Shown here piece by piece: positions 1 to 4,701 of a stretch of DNA of 5,278 nucleotides (its first letter is position 1; every line of letters begins with the position of its first letter). The notes beneath the pieces are model-generated. The model had not been told where the DNA came from. It ran no database searches and saw only the letters and a program-made list of their open reading frames with translations. The stretch comes from Marinagarivorans sp. UBA5868 (lineage in GTDB: Bacteria > Pseudomonadota > Gammaproteobacteria > Pseudomonadales > Cellvibrionaceae): positions 19,537-24,814 of the forward strand of contig DJFQ01000013.1 in the NCBI GenBank assembly GCA_002432095.1, read 5' to 3'. Made by a program: the position numbers and the translations under genes.

Positions 1-113
1 CTGCTGGAAGATGAAGAGCTGCTGGACGAGCTGCTTGATGAGCTCGAAGAACTGTTGGAGCTGGACGAACTGCTCGACGATGAGCTGCTTGATGATGACG
101 ACGAAGACGAGCT
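1..113 (-). repeat. Polyserine linker coding tract
   Basis: Residues 660-696 of the GH43 protein are 36 serines and one asparagine, and the partial codon at the window edge (AG) fits another serine. All six serine codons are used in mixed order, so the tract is kept by selection on the protein, not by simple replication slippage of one triplet. Polyserine linkers of this kind separate modules in secreted carbohydrate-active enzymes of Cellvibrio, Saccharophagus and Teredinibacter. The complementary strand reads as a Leu/Asp/Glu-rich open frame, which is an artefact. Confidence 0.95.
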
Positions 114-2090
114 AACGCCGGTTTTCACCAAAATGCCGCTCAGCGTACCGTTGTCCGCTTGCTTGGTTACCGTGATGGTGAGGTTTCCGTCCGATACTGT
201 TGCGCTGACCGGAGCGGGTGTGTACGCCACGTCGTGACCAACTTCAGCAAACAAATCGAAATTGGTTAACACGGCCTTGCCTTCAACGTTCACGGAAAAA
301 AGCCGTGCATCCTCTGCTGTCTGATACAGCTCGGCAAAATGCAAGTTCACGTTGTAAGTGCCTGCACTAACCGGAATTTGATAGGTGAAATCCCCGTAGC
401 GTTCGCTGTTGAAAATCTGCGTGTTATTCGCACCCATAATCGCGTCCGTGGTGGCGTTCACTGTACCGCCGGTGAAGTTCACATCCGGCTGATAATAAAC
501 ATTATTGAAATAATCACCGGTTGAGCCGCCGACATTAATCGCTGCCACAACATCTGCGCTGTTAGTCGGCTGATAATTGCGGGTGATATTCGAAACCACT
601 TTACAGCTTTGACCCCACTCGGTGCCCCAACCATTACGATCCACGTCCGCGCTCATATCACAGCAAACCGGTGACCCGTCACTCGTTCCGCAATCTTCCG
701 GTTCGCCCACCACTTGAAACCAGTTGAAATTCAACCGGCCGCGCGCGCGGAAATACAAATCTTTCACGCCGGAAGCACCGGTCAATGCCGCGCTGACAGA
801 GCGGAAATTCGTCAGGCCACCCGTGGCAGGCACTTGAATTGTGCCGATCAACGTTCCAGTTTCGCTGCCGATGCGAACTTCCAGTGTGGTTGCTGTGCTG
901 GCTGCAACATTGGCTTCGATCATGCTCGCGCCGGTTTTAAAATCCACTCCGGATATGCGATACCAATCGTTGTTATCCATTTGCACGTGCATAGTGCCGT
1001 CAGCATTGCGCTCGGTTTCAATGCCGGATTGCCGATCAATCGTTTCGGCTTCCGCTTTGCGGAATGGATCGAAATTTTTAATTTGTGAAACACCAGCGCG
1101 AGTCGGTGTAATCCGATTCATGGCCGTGCCGTTGTAAGTCAAAACATCCACGTTCATCGAACGTTGATAAATACTGCCGGTGCCATTGCCAGGGCCGCTC
1201 GCCCATACCGTTTGGTTGTGATAGAAGGCGTAATTCTGGCCTTTGTATTCAATAAATGAGTGGTGATTATTCCCGCTGTAATTATCCCAGGGCTGCGGAA
1301 TTACGGTGCCGCGATGGGTATAACCGGTCATGGGGTTGCTGCTGGTCATATATTCGATGGTGGGCGCGCCGCCGGTGTAATCCTTCGAATAAGTGAAATA
1401 ATAAGTGCCATTGCGTTTATGGATATAAGACGCTTCAAAGAAATTCGGCGCATTCACGGTTACCGCCGCGCCGTCCGGCCCCATCAAATCGTCCCGCAAC
1501 TTAACAATCCGCGCCTGACCGGGGCCGCCGCCGCCGAACGTCACATAAACGGAATTATCGTCATCCACTAACACGCCTGGGTCGAACAACCATTGCACAT
1601 TGGCATTCTGGGTGTTTTGCGCCGTGATTACCGCAGAGCCCTTAATGTCTTTATACGGGCCTTCTGGTTTGGTTGCTTCCAGAATGCCAAGGCCGGAAGT
1701 AACGTTGGGGAAAATCAGGTAGAACTTGCCGTTGCGCTCGAACATATCCGGCGCATAAGCGCCAAAGGCCCACGTGGTATGGGTTTTGGTGCCGAAAATA
1801 ATGCCGTGGTCCTGCCAGTTCACCATGTCGTCCGTGGACCACAAAAAGTAATCCTGCAGCTCGTTATAGGATGTAGAGCCATCCGGGTCGTGAGTGGTGA
1901 TCACATACACCCGATCGTTAAACACCCGCGCCGAAGGGTCGGCGGTGTAAACGTGGGAAACAATAGGGTTATCGGCCATCGCACCCGCCGCCATGCCCGT
2001 CAGCATGCACGCGGCGGCAAGCTTTTTCAGTGTTGTCCGAGGTGGAGCTTTGGAACTCAAGCTCTGGGATGAGTGATTAGGTCCAGTCAT
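1..2090 (-). CDS. Secreted multimodular GH43 glycosidase (GH43-CBM6-Cys-rich module-malectin-polySer), 3' end outside window
   Basis: 696 codons are visible, without a stop. A long basic n-region (K22, K23) and a hydrophobic stretch ending AGAMA|DN predict Sec export with cleavage after residue 39. Residues 45-335 are a GH43 five-bladed propeller. Expected catalytic acids are present: D51 in YTADPSARVF (general base), D170 in WLFDPGVLVD (pKa modulator) and E219 in NFFEASYIH (general acid). Residues 342-462 are a CBM6, from AEAETID to LNFNWFQ. Residues 467-497 form a short Cys-rich module (C467, C476, C477, C496, with NGWG). Residues 512-658 resemble malectin/CBM57 (AAINVGG; YNVNLHFAELY). A polyserine linker follows, so another module probably lies outside the window. 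GH43 plus CBM6 suggests arabinofuranosidase or xylosidase activity on arabinoxylan or arabinan; the exact substrate is not readable. In-frame ATGs also occur at 2132 and 2147. None has a good ribosome site, so the 2090 start is provisional. Confidence 0.93.
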   Translation of the reverse strand, partial: MTGPNHSSQSLSSKAPPRTTLKKLAAACMLTGMAAGAMADNPIVSHVYTADPSARVFNDRVYVITTHDPDGSTSYNELQDYFLWSTDDMVNWQDHGIIFGTKTHTTWAFGAYAPDMFERNGKFYLIFPNVTSGLGILEATKPEGPYKDIKGSAVITAQNTQNANVQWLFDPGVLVDDDNSVYVTFGGGGPGQARIVKLRDDLMGPDGAAVTVNAPNFFEASYIHKRNGTYYFTYSKDYTGGAPTIEYMTSSNPMTGYTHRGTVIPQPWDNYSGNNHHSFIEYKGQNYAFYHNQTVWASGPGNGTGSIYQRSMNVDVLTYNGTAMNRITPTRAGVSQIKNFDPFRKAEAETIDRQSGIETERNADGTMHVQMDNNDWYRISGVDFKTGASMIEANVAASTATTLEVRIGSETGTLIGTIQVPATGGLTNFRSVSAALTGASGVKDLYFRARGRLNFNWFQVVGEPEDCGTSDGSPVCCDMSADVDRNGWGTEWGQSCKVVSNITRNYQPTNSADVVAAINVGGSTGDYFNNVYYQPDVNFTGGTVNATTDAIMGANNTQIFNSERYGDFTYQIPVSAGTYNVNLHFAELYQTAEDARLFSVNVEGKAVLTNFDLFAEVGHDVAYTPAPVSATVSDGNLTITVTKQADNGTLSGILVKTGVSSSSSSSSSSSSSSSSSSSNSSSSSSSSSSSSSSSSS

Positions 2091-2351
2091 GTCATCTATC
2101 TCATTATTATCGGTAAGCGGGAGGGATAGCATTCGTCTATTTATCATATAGTTTGACGTACAAAAATTTATCCGACCGCTTCTCGTTTTTACACCAGCAG
2201 TGTCAGCTTTTTCTTGCACCGACCGATGTGGGACGTTGAATCGCCTTGGTGGGTTTGGCATGATCGGCGACGCGTGACTCTCGCAGGAGGCGACATCAGG
2301 ACGCTTAGAGCGCGCTCATACCTTCATCACAATATTCAAGGAGTAGGGAAG
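2091..2351. other. Divergent intergenic region between the GH43 gene and the muramidase toxin gene
   Basis: This 261-base region must carry the start signals of both divergent genes. On the minus strand TATGAT (2148 to 2143) resembles a -10 box about 53 bases before the GH43 ATG, but no convincing -35 sits at the right distance. On the plus strand TTGACG (2153-2158) resembles a -35 box but lacks a partner -10. A perfect 10-base palindrome, GAGCGCGCTC, lies at 2308-2317, some 35 bases before the toxin start, and could be a regulator site or chance. The toxin frame is open upstream to a TTG at 2214, but the residues there do not look like a domain. Confidence 0.5.
2338..2343 (+). promoter_or_regulatory. 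Ribosome binding site deciding the toxin start
   Basis: AAGGAG lies eight bases before the ATG at 2352. This favours that ATG over the upstream in-frame TTG (2214) and ATG (2226), which have no comparable site. Confidence 0.75.
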
Positions 2352-2891
2352 ATGATCAGCGTTAGCATCCATGCCTCTGTGGGCGAGAAAGGGAAGAACC
2401 TGGAAAAAGATGTGAAAACCATCACGGCATTAATCAACGTATATCGCCGCAGCCTCAACCAGACCACCATCTCCATCAGTACCAAAAGCTCTACCGATCT
2501 CGAAACCGCCATTGGCGAATTCCAAACCAACTACCTCAAATCAAAAGACCCAGATAAGCGCGTGGACGCTGGCGGCAGAACTTTTCTGTCGCTCCGGCAG
2601 TATTACCGCGGAATTTTCAAAGCCGTCGCTATCACAGCGCCCACCTATGGTGAGGTGACCTGGGAGTCCGAAGGGGCGGAGGGCGGACCCTACCACAGCC
2701 GCTGTTTCCATGTGCCATCCAATGCCTCCGGTCTAACGATCGGCCGGGGTTATGACATGAAGGAAAAAACCCAGAAAAAAATATCGGAAGACATGGTTGC
2801 CGGCGGATTAACGCAAACTCATGCAGATACCATCAAAAAAGCGGCGGGATTAAGCGGCACCACAGCAAGTTTTTTTTGTGGTGGAAAATGA
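2352..2891 (+). CDS. Muramidase toxin, 5' part: PG-binding-like domain plus pesticin/T4-lysozyme-like active site (frame broken)
   Basis: This frame gives 179 residues. Residues 1-82 resemble a PG_binding_1-type domain: a start like SVGEKGKN, then DVKTITALINVY, AIGEFQTNYL and VDAGGRTFLSL, the order found before catalytic domains in type VI secretion effectors. Residues 100-175 begin a pesticin C-terminal / T4-lysozyme-like muramidase, with the signature SGLTIGRGYDM. T129 and D135 are six residues apart, as are T201 and D207 of pesticin. The general acid is probably E107, with E105 or E110 as alternatives. Expected action is cleavage of the MurNAc-GlcNAc bond in peptidoglycan. There is no signal peptide or membrane segment, so export would need a dedicated route. 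After A172-S-F-F the frame runs into four unrelated residues and TGA; the rest of the domain continues in the next frame from 2878. Family assignment is strong; the secretion route is inferred. Confidence 0.8.
   Translation: MISVSIHASVGEKGKNLEKDVKTITALINVYRRSLNQTTISISTKSSTDLETAIGEFQTNYLKSKDPDKRVDAGGRTFLSLRQYYRGIFKAVAITAPTYGEVTWESEGAEGGPYHSRCFHVPSNASGLTIGRGYDMKEKTQKKISEDMVAGGLTQTHADTIKKAAGLSGTTASFFCGGK
2870..2877 (+). other. T8 homopolymer at the frame break of the muramidase gene
   Basis: The eight-T run follows GCAAG. In the upstream frame it reads AGT TTT TTT TGT and soon hits TGA at 2889-2891. With seven T it would read AGT TTT TTT GTG and stay open to 3228. Both sides of the run encode one domain, so this is either a one-base insertion in the genome, a sequencing length error, or a slippage site. 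Confidence 0.8.
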
Positions 2892-3228
2892 CCTGCTTGA
2901 TTTTCAGCTGACCCCAGAACAGCAGCTTGCGCTATTCAAAATTAGCTACGATGGCCTGGTAAAAGACGTAAAGCGTATTTGTGCGGATACCGTCAACGTG
3001 ACTGAATATGGAGCGGTGGATTGGGACAATCTCGATTCGCTCATAAAAGATATAACGGTAGACTTGAGGTTCCGCGGCGATTACACCAGGGCCAGCCGCA
3101 AAAACATTCAAAAATCCATTGCAGATAATGATCTTAAAGAGTTTAAAAAGCAGCTCAAAGATTCAACGAAGTGGCCGGGCGTGCCTCAGGATCGCTTTGA
3201 CCGTCGTGTTAAGTTCTTAGGTGACTAA
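2878..3228 (+). CDS. Muramidase toxin, 3' part: C-terminal lobe of the pesticin/T4-lysozyme-like domain
   Basis: This 116-residue frame continues the domain broken at the T run. Visible family-like elements are LTPEQQLALF (11-20), the aromatic/acidic VDWDNL (47-52), VDLRFRGDY (61-69) and WPGVPQDRFDRRVKFL (99-114), which correspond to the helical C-terminal lobe of this muramidase class. Removing one T from the eight-T run fuses it to the upstream frame as ...ASFFVVENDLL..., giving one continuous 291-residue protein from ATG 2352 to TAA 3228. As a separate gene it would have to start at GTG 2878 or 2881, directly after the T run and with no ribosome site, so independent translation is unlikely except by coupling. 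It lacks the E, T and D active-site residues and would be inactive alone. The stop is ten bases before the next gene. Confidence 0.72.
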   Translation: MVENDLLDFQLTPEQQLALFKISYDGLVKDVKRICADTVNVTEYGAVDWDNLDSLIKDITVDLRFRGDYTRASRKNIQKSIADNDLKEFKKQLKDSTKWPGVPQDRFDRRVKFLGD

Positions 3229-3232
3229 AGGG
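3228..3232 (+). promoter_or_regulatory. Ribosome binding site for the immunity-like gene
   Basis: AAGGG overlaps the last base of the muramidase stop and lies six bases before GTG 3239. The nearby ATG at 3237 is followed at once by TGA, so GTG is the usable start. Confidence 0.55.
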
Positions 3233-3238
3233 TGACAT

Positions 3239-3655
3239 GTGAAAAAAACATCAATTGCATTGGTTTTTGCTCTTACATCATGCATGCGCGTGGACGCAGA
3301 TGTGATGATCCCACTATCCGTATTTTCAGTAGAAACACGTCGCGCCAAAGATGTACTGATACGTGTTGTTCGATACAACATCGACAAATCTGAGCTGCGC
3401 TTGGAGTCTGTTCGCCCGATTCACCACGAATTGCTCGATTTCGAGGACATCAAAAGCTTTACCGTGGCAAGCGATACCTACGTGTTCGACAAATGCGATG
3501 AGCTGTTGATCGGCCCGGTCAAGGTTGAAGCGGAGTCCGTGGAGGTGGAATTCGAATGCTTTCTGCCAAGAGGAGGTGCCGTGGTCGCCGCCTGTAGCGT
3601 ACCTATCGAAGGATCGAAATTCGGCAAAATGGGGTGCGAGCGTAAGGAGGAGTAG
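3239..3655 (+). CDS. Small Cys-rich predicted lipoprotein, probable immunity protein to the muramidase toxin
   Basis: The 138-residue product starts MKKTSIALVFALTSC: two lysines, a short hydrophobic core and LTSC, a good lipobox, so lipidation at C15 is predicted. Cleavage by signal peptidase I after VDA (residue 20) is the alternative; either way it acts in the periplasm, where a peptidoglycan-cleaving toxin would arrive. Four more cysteines (C86, C107, C119, C133) could form two disulfides. The mature part appears mostly beta-strand with many charged residues. I recognise no named family and do not see the usual MliC/PliC lysozyme-inhibitor motif. Its start is ten bases after the toxin stop, on the same strand, so the two should be co-transcribed. 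Position, size and predicted periplasmic location are the basis for the immunity call; a generic periplasmic lipoprotein remains possible. Confidence 0.65.
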   Translation: MKKTSIALVFALTSCMRVDADVMIPLSVFSVETRRAKDVLIRVVRYNIDKSELRLESVRPIHHELLDFEDIKSFTVASDTYVFDKCDELLIGPVKVEAESVEVEFECFLPRGGAVVAACSVPIEGSKFGKMGCERKEE

Positions 3656-3672
3656 AAGTGTCGTCCCTGGAG

Positions 3673-3693
3673 ACGCAGACGGCTTGTCTGCGT
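3673..3693 (+). terminator. Stem-loop after the immunity-like gene, possible terminator
   Basis: ACGCAGAC and GTCTGCGT form a perfect 8-bp stem with a five-base loop (GGCTT), starting 18 bases after the TAG. There is no T tract behind it, so it is not a classical intrinsic terminator. It may instead protect mRNA ends or belong to a dispersed repeat that ends in the nearby CCCTGAGC element. Confidence 0.35.
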
Positions 3694-3719
3694 TGTGGGC
3701 CTCAGATCGCGCTCCCGCT

Positions 3720-3738
3720 CCCTGAGCCTGTCGAAGGG
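3720..3738 (+). repeat. Dispersed repeat copy A (CCCTGAGCCTGTCGAAGGG)
   Basis: It is identical at 18 of 19 bases to copy C at 4633-4651 and in the same orientation. The sequence is imperfectly self-complementary, and related short elements are scattered between genes in many proteobacteria. It lies between the effector pair and the toxin-antitoxin operon. Confidence 0.65.
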
Positions 3739-3739
3739 C

Positions 3740-3768
3740 TTGCCAATACCGCACATGCTCACTAACCT
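3740..3768 (+). promoter_or_regulatory. Candidate promoter of yefM-yoeB
   Basis: TTGCCA (3740-3745, five of six -35 bases) is followed after 17 bases by TAACCT (3763-3768, three of six -10 bases). The -10 overlaps the left operator arm, as expected for autorepression. The weak -10 keeps confidence low. Confidence 0.35.
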
Positions 3769-3789
3769 GTACGGCATCTCAGTACAAGT
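3765..3789 (+). promoter_or_regulatory. Probable YefM-YoeB operator (TGTAC/GTACA inverted repeat)
   Basis: ACCTGTAC (3765-3772) and GTACAAGT (3782-3789) form an inverted repeat matching at seven of eight positions, with a nine-base spacer, ending nine bases before the yefM ATG. E. coli YefM recognises TGTACA cores in its own promoter, so core and position fit autoregulation by the antitoxin and the YefM-YoeB complex. Confidence 0.55.
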
Positions 3790-3798
3790 GGTGAATCT

Positions 3799-4071
3799 AT
3801 GGATACCGTCAGCGTCAATCAATTCCGCGACAATTTAAAAAACTACGTGGACCAAGTGGCGTCCAACCATACCCCCCTCAAGGTTACCCGCAGAGCCGGG
3901 GAAGCATTTGTGGTGGTTAGTGCCGACGATTGGGAGCGAGACCAGGAGACCCTCTATGTGCTGCAAAACAGCAGCCTGATGAAGCAAATCGCCGATTCCC
4001 TCGCCACCCATAACGCCCGTACCGGCTACACCCCAACAAGTGAGGAAATGGATGAGATCACTGGTCTTTGA
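3799..4071 (+). CDS. yefM: YefM-type antitoxin (Phd/YefM family)
   Basis: The 90-residue product has the standard family length. The N-terminal DNA-binding and dimerisation part shows the hallmarks: SVNQFRDNLKNYVDQV (5-20), the basic KVTRRAGEAFVVVS turn (28-41) and DDWE (43-46). A helical, acidic C-terminus (TSEEMDEITGL) is the part that in this family wraps around and neutralises the toxin. It should bind the YoeB-like toxin encoded next, be degraded by proteases such as Lon, and repress its own promoter; the TGTAC inverted repeat just upstream supports this. The ribosome site is weak (GGTGA, four bases before the ATG). The last 20 bases overlap the toxin gene, a tight coupling typical of these operons. 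The family call is secure; whether the cognate pair is active is not shown. Confidence 0.93.
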   Translation: MDTVSVNQFRDNLKNYVDQVASNHTPLKVTRRAGEAFVVVSADDWERDQETLYVLQNSSLMKQIADSLATHNARTGYTPTSEEMDEITGL

Positions 4072-4321
4072 AGGGAATACATGGAGCGCCTATGAAGCGC
4101 TGCGCGAAAAAGACAAAATTCTCCACAAAGCACTGTGCAAACTCCTCAAGGAAATGCTGCGGGAAGATCCAGCCCAGGGCATGGGTAAACCCGAACAACT
4201 CCGTCACAGCCTTAGCGGATTTTGGTCGAAACGCATCTCGCAGAAAGATCGTCTGATCTATAAATTCGACGATCACCACATTTATATCTTCGCCATAGGC
4301 GGACATTACGAAGATCGTTGA
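4052..4321 (+). CDS. yoeB: YoeB-type mRNA interferase toxin (Txe/YoeB family)
   Basis: The 89-residue product is a ribosome-dependent RNase of the RelE/YoeB fold that cuts mRNA in the ribosomal A site. It aligns with E. coli YoeB without gaps across the core: GKPEQLRH.LSGFWSKRI and a terminal GGHY. The catalytic residues E46, R65, H83 and Y84 of E. coli YoeB correspond to E48, R67, H85 and Y86 here, so the toxin looks active. It has a three-residue C-terminal extension (EDR) after the HY pair that normally ends E. coli YoeB. The start at 4052 (MRSLVFEGNTW) is chosen because GAGG (4042-4045) lies six bases upstream and because family members begin here; the in-frame ATG at 4040 would add four residues. 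It overlaps yefM by 20 bases, so translation is coupled to the antitoxin. Confidence 0.94.
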   Translation: MRSLVFEGNTWSAYEALREKDKILHKALCKLLKEMLREDPAQGMGKPEQLRHSLSGFWSKRISQKDRLIYKFDDHHIYIFAIGGHYEDR

Positions 4322-4607
4322 TCCTCACCACTACAGCAATCCTCTCGCGCAAGTGGTGCAAACCATCCCCTCAAGGCCAACGTGAGGCCAAACCATTGCC
4401 ACCCAAGCCAACCCTGGCACAAAAATCGCTAACAAGTAAACCACCACCCGCTGCTCACCGAGCGCGGGGAGGCGTCGCAGTTGTATGGTTTTTGCGATCT
4501 TGAAAAGAACAATAATCAAACAGGCAACAACATGCGATTTCTCCGTAACCCCCGGTTTTACCGGCAAAAATCAGCTTTTTATCCAATCTCGAACGAGCCA
4601 AGCCACC

Positions 4608-4627
4608 CCCTGAGCGCAGTCGAAGTG
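4608..4627 (+). repeat. Dispersed repeat copy B, degenerate (CCCTGAGCGCAGTCGAAGTG)
   Basis: This is a diverged copy with one extra base in the centre relative to copies A and C, five bases before copy C and in the same orientation. The tandem B-C arrangement resembles the paired elements common among dispersed intergenic repeats. Confidence 0.5.
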
Positions 4628-4632
4628 CGGTG

Positions 4633-4651
4633 CCCTGAGCCCGTCGAAGGG
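4633..4651 (+). repeat. Dispersed repeat copy C (CCCTGAGCCCGTCGAAGGG)
   Basis: It differs from copy A (3720-3738) at a single base and has the same orientation. Copies A and C flank the yefM-yoeB operon about 0.9 kb apart. Confidence 0.65.
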
Positions 4652-4686
4652 TGGTAACCTCGCCCTCTTTTCCTGCAGACGAATAA

Positions 4687-4693
4687 AGAGGAG
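4687..4693 (+). promoter_or_regulatory. Ribosome binding site for the metallophosphoesterase gene
   Basis: AGAGGAG lies eight bases before GTG 4702. An in-frame TAA at 4684-4686 excludes any earlier start, so this strong site and the GTG define the N-terminus. Confidence 0.8.
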
Positions 4694-4701
4694 CTCGGAG
4701 C

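Larger units (their letters stand above)
3656..3798. other. Intergenic region between the immunity-like gene and yefM: hairpin, repeat copy, operator and an orphan ribosome site
   Basis: This stretch holds a stem-loop (3673-3693), one copy of the CCCTGAGC dispersed repeat (3720-3738) and the yefM operator region. It also holds a 35-codon frame, GTG 3658 to TAA 3765, preceded at seven bases by a perfect AAGGAGG (3644-3650). That frame runs through the hairpin and the repeat and shows no domain. It is probably not a gene, or it is the stub of a lost one. Confidence 0.5.
4322..4701. other. Non-coding region between yoeB and the metallophosphoesterase gene
   Basis: No coding frame here resembles a protein. 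Just after the yoeB stop, CACCACT (4326-4332) and AGTGGTG (4352-4358) form a perfect 7-bp inverted repeat with a 19-base loop. CCTCA/TGAGG (4369-4373, 4383-4387) and CCGGT/ACCGG (4552-4556, 4560-4564) are smaller ones. None has a T tract directly behind it, so no clear terminator is seen. Two CCCTGAGC-type repeat copies lie at 4608-4627 and 4633-4651. No convincing promoter for the downstream gene was found. Confidence 0.5.

Noticed and set aside
26..30. Lipoprotein lipobox LAAAC in the GH43 signal region (residue numbers)
   Set aside because: The cysteine follows the two lysines after only four residues, too short for a hydrophobic core, and the later AMA|DN site fits signal peptidase I.
55..237. 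Plus-strand open frame rich in Leu, Asp and Glu
   Set aside because: It is the antisense of the polyserine tract and the end of the malectin-like domain of the minus-strand GH43 gene.
339..2072. Several plus-strand open frames (339-524, 714-1088, 841-1137, 1260-1571, 1593-2072)
   Set aside because: All lie antisense to the clearly coding GH43 gene, have no recognisable domains and no ribosome sites.
2214..2351. N-terminal extension of the muramidase gene to TTG 2214 or ATG 2226
   Set aside because: The extra residues are Trp/Arg-rich without domain character, and the strong AAGGAG site sits before ATG 2352.
2336..2530. Minus-strand open frame opposite the toxin N-terminus
   Set aside because: It is a shadow of the PG-binding-like domain.
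3326..3822. Minus-strand open frames (3326-3754, 3478-3822) and the plus-strand frame 3525-3725
   Set aside because: They overlap the lipoprotein gene in other frames or the other strand and pass through the dispersed repeat, which yields spurious peptides such as DRLRERER.
4058..4306. Minus-strand open frame and plus-strand frame 4068-4256 within yoeB
   Set aside because: They are alternative-frame shadows of a well-supported YoeB gene.
3720..4651. CRISPR array or insertion sequence
   Set aside because: Only three short repeat copies are present, irregularly spaced, with no transposase gene and no terminal inverted repeats or regular spacers.
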